Program-made: the position numbers and the translations under genes
NCBI GenBank assembly: GCA_964597685.1
Contig: CAZQZC010000087.1
Location: 1-10,675 of the forward strand
Reading direction: 5' to 3'
Origin: JBCBTJ01 sp964597685
Lineage (GTDB): Bacteria > Pseudomonadota > Alphaproteobacteria > Caulobacterales > Hyphomonadaceae
DNA: 10,675 bases
Notes under the pieces: model-generated
The model's input: only the letters and a program-made list of their open reading frames with translations
Database searches by the model: none
What the model was told of the DNA's origin: nothing
Shown: piece by piece, positions 6,508-10,675 of the stretch
Numbering within the stretch: the first letter of the stretch is position 1
How the letters are laid out: the number at the start of each line of letters is the position of its first letter

Positions 6508-7658
6508 TCCGCCGCCTCAACGCGAATTCCATCGGTCGCCTCGCCCACCAAACGAGCGAGCCGAACGACATCCGCCGGATCGTGATCCGCCGAAAAGGTG
6601 ATCCGTAGCCGCGATGTGCCCCGCGGCACGGTTGGCGGGCGAATGGCCGTCACCAGGAAGCCTGCAGCCTCTAGTCTTGCTGAGGCGGCAAGTGTCGCAG
6701 CGGGATCGCCAAGGATCAGCGGAACAATGGCGCTCTCCGGAGCGGGCAACCCGACCTCGCGACAGAACAGCGCCGCATTGTCGAGCGCACGGGCGCGCCG
6801 CCAAGGCTCGTCCGCCATGACGTCCAGCGCCGCAAGCGCAGCCCCCAGGATAGCTGGCGGCAGGCCCGTGGTGAACACGAGACTCCGGGCGCGCGAGGTC
6901 AGAAGATCGACAAAGGGCTTGGGCCCCGCCACGTAACCGCCATAGGCGCCGCAGGCTTTCGACAGCGTGCCCATCTGGATTGGGGCGGGATTGGCCTGGT
7001 CGACCACGCCGAACCCGTGCGCGTCGTCGGTCATCAGCCAGGCTCCATACGCGTCGCAAAGCGCGTTCAGGCCGGCGAGCGGGGCGAGGTCGCCATCCAT
7101 CGAATAGACCGTCTCGGCAAGCACCAAGGTCCGGCCGTCGCCTTTCGCAGCCTGGCGCAGCTTCGCTTCGGCGTCCTCGAGATCGTTGTGCTTGAAGATC
7201 TCGGTCTCGGCGCCCGACAATTGCGCGCCGGCCCTCATACACGCGTGCGACAGCTCATCCAGGACAATGACGTCGCCTCGACCGGCGAGAACTGGGATCG
7301 CGCCAATATTGGCGAGATAGCCTGAGCCGAAGACCCTCGCCGCCTCCAGGCCTTTCAGCGTCGCAATCCGCGACTCCAGCGCCTCGTTCAATGGCGCATT
7401 TCCCGCAACAAGTCTGGACGCGCCCGCCCCCGCGCCAAACGCCGCGGCGGCGTCGCGTGCGGCTGCGATCACCCTTGGGTGCTGGCTTAAGCCCAGATAA
7501 TCATTATCGCAGAAACAGACCATCGTCTTGCCGTCGCGCACGGCCGATCCGCCGGGCGCGCGGCGCGTCACCGCCATCTGTCGTCGAAGTCCGTCCGCCT
7601 CCAGCCGGTCCAGGACGCCGTGAGCGTAACGGGCAATGTCGTCGGACTGGCTTGCCAT
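6504..7658 (-). CDS. bioF: 8-amino-7-oxononanoate synthase
   Basis: BioF is a PLP enzyme that condenses pimeloyl-ACP/CoA with L-alanine, releasing CO2, to make 8-amino-7-oxononanoate, the first step of biotin ring assembly. The protein has 384 residues, the E. coli length. Visible are CDNDYLGLS, FGSGYLANIG, DELSHACM, TDDAHGFGVV (PLP-ring aspartate and histidine), the PLP lysine Lys234 in GTLSKACGAYGGY, and the C-terminal IRPPTVPRGTSRLRIT, which marks BioF among alpha-oxoamine synthases such as KBL and ALAS. The ATG at 7658 is preceded by AGGAGGT about 11 bp upstream. It overlaps bioD by 4 bp and diverges from bioA across 74 bp, so one regulator could control both sides. Confidence 0.97.
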   Translation of the reverse strand: MASQSDDIARYAHGVLDRLEADGLRRQMAVTRRAPGGSAVRDGKTMVCFCDNDYLGLSQHPRVIAAARDAAAAFGAGAGASRLVAGNAPLNEALESRIATLKGLEAARVFGSGYLANIGAIPVLAGRGDVIVLDELSHACMRAGAQLSGAETEIFKHNDLEDAEAKLRQAAKGDGRTLVLAETVYSMDGDLAPLAGLNALCDAYGAWLMTDDAHGFGVVDQANPAPIQMGTLSKACGAYGGYVAGPKPFVDLLTSRARSLVFTTGLPPAILGAALAALDVMADEPWRRARALDNAALFCREVGLPAPESAIVPLILGDPAATLAASARLEAAGFLVTAIRPPTVPRGTSRLRITFSADHDPADVVRLARLVGEATDGIRVEAAE

Positions 7659-7669
7659 ATGCTGCGGCG

Positions 7670-7676
7670 ACCTCCT
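7670..7676 (-). promoter_or_regulatory. Shine-Dalgarno of bioF
   Basis: The minus strand reads AGGAGGT about 11 bp before the bioF ATG at 7658. The motif is strong but the spacing slightly long. It supports 7658 as the start. Confidence 0.6.
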
Positions 7677-7686
7677 AGCTTGTCTC

Positions 7687-7714
7687 CCTGACCTAAGCCG
7701 TGCGGCCGGTCAGG
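7687..7714. promoter_or_regulatory. Candidate operator in the bioF-bioA divergent region
   Basis: A perfect 7-bp inverted repeat, CCTGACC (7687-7693) and GGTCAGG (7708-7714), separated by 14 bp, sits near the middle of the 74-bp gap between the divergent starts. A dimeric regulator bound here could block both promoters. BirA operators have the form TTGTAAACC-N14/15-GGTTTACAA, so the spacing and the inner ACC/GGT match, while the outer bases do not. I found no BioR-type TTATMKATAA box in the gap. The site is seen in sequence; the role is inference. Confidence 0.45.
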
Positions 7715-7717
7715 CGC

Positions 7718-7725
7718 AAGGAGGT
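7718..7725 (+). promoter_or_regulatory. Shine-Dalgarno of bioA
   Basis: AAGGAGGT ends 7 bp before the ATG at 7733, a near-ideal ribosome site. It fixes the bioA start and rules out the upstream in-frame GTG at 7700. Confidence 0.75.
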
Positions 7726-7732
7726 CCTCATT

Positions 7733-9007
7733 ATGACGCACCCGGCCTGGCTGGCTTCTGGACTTGAGCATATCTGGCTCCCCTACGCCCAGATGAAAAC
7801 CGCGCCGCGTCCCACAGCGGTCGAGCGCACCGACGGATCGCGCATCCGGCTCGCCGATGGGCGCGAGCTGATCGACGGGGTCGGCTCCTGGTGGACCTCC
7901 GTCCACGGCTACAATCATCCCAAGCTCCTGGCGGCGGCCCGCGCCCAGCTCGAGCCCATGCCGCATGTCATGTTGGGAGGGTTGGTTCACGAGCAGGCCT
8001 GCAGGCTGGCCGCCAGGCTGGCTGCGTTGACGCCTGGGGATCTATCGCGGGTCTTCTTGAGCGAGTCTGGATCTGTCGCCGTCGAAGTCGCCATGAAGAT
8101 CGCCGTTCAGTACTGGCGAAACGCCCACGGCGCGCGCCGAACCAAATTCGTCTCGTTCAAAGGCGGCTATCACGGCGACACATTCGCCACCATGTCGGTC
8201 TGCGACCCGGAAGAGGGGATGCACGCCTTGTTCGCCGGCGCTCTGGCCGAACAGCATGTGATCGATCTCCCCAGCACGCCGGAAGATGAGGCGCAGCTGG
8301 ACGCCCTCCTTGCGCGACACGGCGATATCGCGGCGATCATCGTGGAGCCTCTGATCCAGGGCGCGGGCGGCATGCGGATGCATGATGCGGGCGTGCTCCA
8401 AGCCCTTCGCCGGCTGGCGGACAGACACGACGCCTTGCTGATCTTCGACGAGATCTTCACGGGATTTGGGCGGACCGGCGCGCTTTTCGCCGCAGATAGA
8501 GCGGGGGTCGCGCCGGATATCATGACGCTCGGCAAAGCGCTCACCGGCGGCGTCACGCCCCTCGCCGCGACCTTGGCGTCGGAGCGGGTGTATTCGGCGT
8601 TCCACGACGAGGACCCCGGCAAGGCCCTCATGCACGGGCCGACCTATACCGGGCATGCGGTGGGCTGCGCCGTCGCGAACGCCTCGCTCGATCTGTTCGA
8701 CGAAGAACCGCGGCTGGAACAGGCGCTCCGCCTTGAACGGCAGTTTGAAGCGGCGCTGGCGCCATTGCGGGATACACCCGGCGTGCGCGATGCGCGCTGG
8801 CTCGGCGCCGTGGCGGCGGTGGAGATGGACAGGGATTTCAGCATTGACGCCGCACGAGCCTGGTTCATCGACCAAGGCGTCTTCGTCCGCCCGCTCGGCC
8901 GTGTGATCTATCTCACCCCTGCATTCACCATCGCCGAAGCGGATCTCGACCGGTTGATCGGCGCGGTGGTCGATTGCGTGTCTTGGCTGAACAGCGCGCC
9001 TCGATGA
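7733..9007 (+). CDS. bioA: Adenosylmethionine-8-amino-7-oxononanoate aminotransferase
   Basis: BioA transaminates 8-amino-7-oxononanoate to 7,8-diaminononanoate, with S-adenosylmethionine as amino donor in characterised members and PLP as cofactor. The protein has 424 residues against 429 in E. coli. Visible are HIWLPYAQM, SWWTSVHGYNHPKL, ESGSVAVEVAMK, KGGYHGDTFATMSVCDP, EPLIQGAGGMRMH, DEIFTGFGRTG (PLP aspartate), the PLP lysine Lys268 in LGKALTGGVTPLAATL, and HGPTYTGHAVGCAVANASL. The W-W and GAGGMRM features fit BioA rather than a general class-III aminotransferase. The ATG at 7733 has a strong ribosome site. The stop codon overlaps the selO start (ATGA), so the two are very likely cotranscribed and coupled. 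It is divergent from bioF-bioD, completing the middle of the pathway; bioB is absent from the window. Confidence 0.97.
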   Translation: MTHPAWLASGLEHIWLPYAQMKTAPRPTAVERTDGSRIRLADGRELIDGVGSWWTSVHGYNHPKLLAAARAQLEPMPHVMLGGLVHEQACRLAARLAALTPGDLSRVFLSESGSVAVEVAMKIAVQYWRNAHGARRTKFVSFKGGYHGDTFATMSVCDPEEGMHALFAGALAEQHVIDLPSTPEDEAQLDALLARHGDIAAIIVEPLIQGAGGMRMHDAGVLQALRRLADRHDALLIFDEIFTGFGRTGALFAADRAGVAPDIMTLGKALTGGVTPLAATLASERVYSAFHDEDPGKALMHGPTYTGHAVGCAVANASLDLFDEEPRLEQALRLERQFEAALAPLRDTPGVRDARWLGAVAAVEMDRDFSIDAARAWFIDQGVFVRPLGRVIYLTPAFTIAEADLDRLIGAVVDCVSWLNSAPR

Positions 9008-10416
9008 CGACGCCGCCCATTCTCTCGATCGCCGACCATGTCGCCGACCCGGTCGACCCTGCGGACTTTCCCGCCGCCACGCTGCGCTTCCGCAACCGGC
9101 GCTGGGACCGCGCCGTGGGCCTGTCCGACCTGAGCGACACAGATTGGACCCAGCGCTTCACGCGGTTTCCAGCCCTCGCCGATAATCTGCCGCGACCGCT
9201 CGCGCTGCGCTATCACGGCCATCAATTCGGCGCGTACAATCCAGATATCGGCGACGGGCGCGGCTTTCTCTACGCCCAGATCAAGGCCCGGGACGGCCGT
9301 TGGCTCGACCTCGGCACAAAGGGCACCGGCCAGACGCCCTATTCGCGGTTCGGCGATGGCCGGCTGACGCTCAAAGGCGGGGTGCGGGAGGTGCTGGCGA
9401 GCGTTTATCTTGAGGCGCTCGGGGTGAACACCTCCAAGGCTTTCTCGCTGGTGGAGACGGGCGAACAATTGCACCGCAACGACGAACCGTCTCCGACGCG
9501 GTCCGCCGTCCTCGTCCGGCTCCAGCACAGCCACATCCGCTTCGGCGCGTTTCAACGCGCGGCCTATCTCGACGACCGGGAGGGGCTCGCAGCTCTGATC
9601 GACCATTGCGTCTCGACCTATCATCCCGAGGCCGACGACCCCGATATGGATCGGCGCGCAGCGGCCCTCCTGGAGCGTGTTACCGAGGCGACGGCCCGCA
9701 TGGTGGGCCAGTGGATGGCCGCCGGCTTTGTCCACGGGGTGATGAATACGGACAATTTCAATGTCACGGGCGAGACGTTCGATTTCGGCCCGTTCCGCGT
9801 CCTGCCCTATTCGGATCCGAATTTCACGGCCGCCTATTTTGACCAGACGGGGCTTTACCGCTTCGGCCGACAGCCCACGCAAGGCCTCTGGGCGCTGCAG
9901 CAGCTGGCCTCCGCGCTGACGCCGATTGCGGAGACCGATGGGCTTGTCGGCGCGCTGAAAGCCTACGAACCAGCCTACCAGGAAAGCTTCGCCGGGCACA
10001 CGCTTGCTCTGCTCGGCCTGCAGCCGCTGGGCCTGGAGCGAGACCTCGCTTTCCTCTCCGAACTCTTCGCTTGGATGACCGATACGGCCGCGCCCTGGGC
10101 GCAGGTCTTCTTCGATTGGTTCGGAGGCGCGGTCAGCTCGGACCGGGCGCTCAACGGGCCGCTGAAGACGCGCTATGAGGCGGCGGCGTTCGCCCCCGTC
10201 CGCGACGGGCTTGAGGCGCGCGCACCCGATCGGCCGGACCGGCTGGAGGCGCCATACTTCGCCCGTCCGTCGCCGGCGACCCTATTGATCGACGAGATCG
10301 AAGCGCTCTGGGCCCGGATCGCGGACGAGGACGATTGGTCCGCCTTCGATACAAAGCTGGACGAGGTCGACGAGGCGCGCGCAGCGCTCGACCTCGCCAA
10401 GCCGGTCTCGGCCTAA
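9004..10416 (+). CDS. selO: Protein adenylyltransferase SelO family (YdiU/UPF0061), short form
   Basis: SelO is a pseudokinase that transfers AMP from ATP to Ser/Thr/Tyr of target proteins; in E. coli it is linked to redox stress. From the ATG at 9004 the protein has 470 residues. Family signatures are YHGHQFGAYNPDIGDGRGF, LGTKGTGQTPYSRFGDGR (Lys106), VRLQHSHIRFGAF, HGVMNTDNFNV (Asp250, Asn251) and FDFGPFRVL (Asp260). The last three residues match the catalytic base and metal ligands of characterised SelO (252, 253 and 262 in Pseudomonas syringae). The C-terminal part is divergent: there is no terminal cysteine or CSS-like tail, and the only cysteine is in LIDHCVSTYH, so the disulfide known in E. 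coli cannot form. The start overlaps the bioA stop by 4 bp; an upstream start at 8974 would lie inside bioA and is less likely. Confidence 0.92.
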   Translation: MTTPPILSIADHVADPVDPADFPAATLRFRNRRWDRAVGLSDLSDTDWTQRFTRFPALADNLPRPLALRYHGHQFGAYNPDIGDGRGFLYAQIKARDGRWLDLGTKGTGQTPYSRFGDGRLTLKGGVREVLASVYLEALGVNTSKAFSLVETGEQLHRNDEPSPTRSAVLVRLQHSHIRFGAFQRAAYLDDREGLAALIDHCVSTYHPEADDPDMDRRAAALLERVTEATARMVGQWMAAGFVHGVMNTDNFNVTGETFDFGPFRVLPYSDPNFTAAYFDQTGLYRFGRQPTQGLWALQQLASALTPIAETDGLVGALKAYEPAYQESFAGHTLALLGLQPLGLERDLAFLSELFAWMTDTAAPWAQVFFDWFGGAVSSDRALNGPLKTRYEAAAFAPVRDGLEARAPDRPDRLEAPYFARPSPATLLIDEIEALWARIADEDDWSAFDTKLDEVDEARAALDLAKPVSA

Positions 10417-10491
10417 CCACCCCAACCCTGAGCCTGCAGAACGGTGAGCCGACAGAAACCGGGGCCCAGGCAAGTCCCTCCGCAAGCGCGA

Positions 10492-10497
10492 TATAAT
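10492..10497 (+). promoter_or_regulatory. Possible -10 element before the mnmA-like gene
   Basis: An exact TATAAT stands in GC-rich intergenic DNA, 84 bp before the ATG at 10582. Hexamers at 16-18 bp spacing upstream (such as AGGCAA) match TTGACA poorly, so the promoter assignment is weak. Confidence 0.3.
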
Positions 10498-10550
10498 CAA
10501 CCATTTGCGCACCGTCGCCGCCCCGCCTATCTTTCGCGCGCACAACCTGC

Positions 10551-10569
10551 GCCGGGTCTTGACCCCGGC
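10551..10569 (+). other. 5'-UTR hairpin just before the mnmA-like ribosome site
   Basis: GCCGGG (10551-10556) and CCCGGC (10564-10569) form a perfect 6-bp GC stem with a 7-nt loop, one base before the Shine-Dalgarno. It lacks a T-run, so it is not a standard terminator. It may influence translation initiation or be chance in GC-rich DNA. Confidence 0.3.
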
Positions 10570-10570
10570 T

Positions 10571-10577
10571 GGAGGAG
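10571..10577 (+). promoter_or_regulatory. Shine-Dalgarno of the mnmA-like gene
   Basis: GGAGGAG ends 4 bp before the ATG at 10582. It is a strong site that supports a real gene start although only 31 codons are in the window. Confidence 0.65.
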
Positions 10578-10581
10578 AACA

Positions 10582-10675
10582 ATGAACACAAGCGCCGCCG
10601 CCCCTGCGGGCGGGCTGAACTCATTGGGGTATTCAAAAGCCCCAGCCGACACACGCGTTGTCTCCGCCATCTCGG
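10582..10675 (+). CDS. mnmA: Probable tRNA 2-thiouridylase MnmA, N-terminal fragment (runs off the right edge)
   Basis: The frame from ATG 10582 is open to the edge and gives 31 residues. Residues 13-31 read LNSLG, then KAPADTRVVSAIS. Alphaproteobacterial MnmA proteins begin with a similar leader and DTRVVVAMSGGVDSS, where SGGVDS is the ATP-pyrophosphatase loop; the window ends just as that loop would start. MnmA adds sulfur to U34 of Lys, Glu and Gln tRNAs in the cytoplasm. The call rests on a short stretch and the loop itself is not visible. Another PP-loop ATPase with the same N-terminal beta strand is possible. The strong ribosome site supports the start. Confidence 0.68.
   Translation, partial: MNTSAAAPAGGLNSLGYSKAPADTRVVSAIS

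Larger units (their letters stand above)
10417..10581. other. Intergenic region between selO and the mnmA-like gene
   Basis: This 165-bp stretch holds no gene I can support. It has an exact TATAAT at 10492-10497 but no good -35 element 16-18 bp upstream. A GC-rich hairpin lies next to the ribosome site of the following gene. No rho-independent terminator with a T-run is visible after selO, so readthrough cannot be excluded. Confidence 0.5.

Noticed and set aside
5161..6585. 474-codon plus-strand frame across the esterase and bioD
   Set aside because: It spans two well-supported genes on both strands with Arg/Gly-rich low-information translation; a GC-rich artefact.
7669..7726. Inverted repeat GACCTCCT (7669-7676) / AGGAGGTC (7719-7726) flanking the bio gap
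   Set aside because: It is explained by the Shine-Dalgarno sequences of bioF and bioA on opposite strands rather than a regulator site.
7700..7732. Upstream in-frame start for bioA at GTG 7700
   Set aside because: The ATG at 7733 has an ideal ribosome site and matches the family N-terminus; the extra 11 residues match nothing.
8974..9003. Upstream in-frame start for selO inside bioA
   Set aside because: It would overlap bioA by 34 bp with no ribosome site; the ATGA overlap at 9004 is a common coupled arrangement.
8908..9999. 363-codon minus-strand frame
   Set aside because: Antisense to selO, which has the complete catalytic signature; the frame has no recognisable motif.
1..10675. tRNA wobble-modification genes (queG, mnmA) at both ends as a possible linked system
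   Set aside because: They are about 10 kb apart, in different operons and orientations, with unrelated genes between; probably coincidence.

Overview
The window is GC-rich, densely coding chromosomal DNA from what is most likely an alphaproteobacterium. Three things point there: a GST-queG gene pair, the style of the bioF/bioD/bioA proteins, and an mnmA start resembling alphaproteobacterial MnmA. A Caulobacterales/Hyphomonadaceae- or Parvularcula-like lineage is a guess I cannot verify. I see no tRNA, rRNA, CRISPR array, insertion sequence or phage gene.

Layout. (1) 1-1215, minus strand: a GST-fold protein followed 7 bp later by queG, which runs off the left edge and has no stop in the window. 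(2) 1329-3181, plus strand: a feruloyl-CoA synthase-type acyl-CoA ligase whose N-terminal 40 codons are out of frame with the rest because of an apparent one-base loss near 1440-1456. (3) 3254-4123, plus strand: an unrecognised single-pass membrane or exported protein. (4) 4120-4773, minus strand: a 2-hydroxychromene-2-carboxylate isomerase-like (DsbA-fold) protein whose stop codon overlaps that of gene 3. (5) 4811-5827, plus strand: a hormone-sensitive-lipase-type esterase with a full catalytic triad. (6) 5836-7658, minus strand: bioF-bioD overlapping by 4 bp. (7) 7733-9007, plus strand: bioA, divergent from bioF, overlapping by 4 bp with selO (9004-10416). (8) 10582 to the right edge: the first 31 codons of a gene that looks like mnmA.

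How the genes work together. The clear functional unit is the biotin ring-assembly set: BioF makes 8-amino-7-oxononanoate, BioA makes 7,8-diaminononanoate and BioD makes dethiobiotin. bioB and the pimelate genes are not here. The 74-bp gap between bioF and bioA carries a perfect 7-bp inverted repeat with a 14-bp spacer, a geometry like that of BirA operators but with different half-sites. selO, a protein AMPylator, appears translationally coupled to bioA and lacks the C-terminal redox cysteine known from E. coli SelO. The acyl-CoA ligase, isomerase and esterase hint at aromatic or ester metabolism, but they are not in one operon and their substrates are unknown.

Nothing here is clearly a new multi-gene system. 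The observations most worth following are the frameshift in the ligase, the bio inverted repeat, the bioA-selO coupling with its short SelO, and the unrecognised membrane protein.
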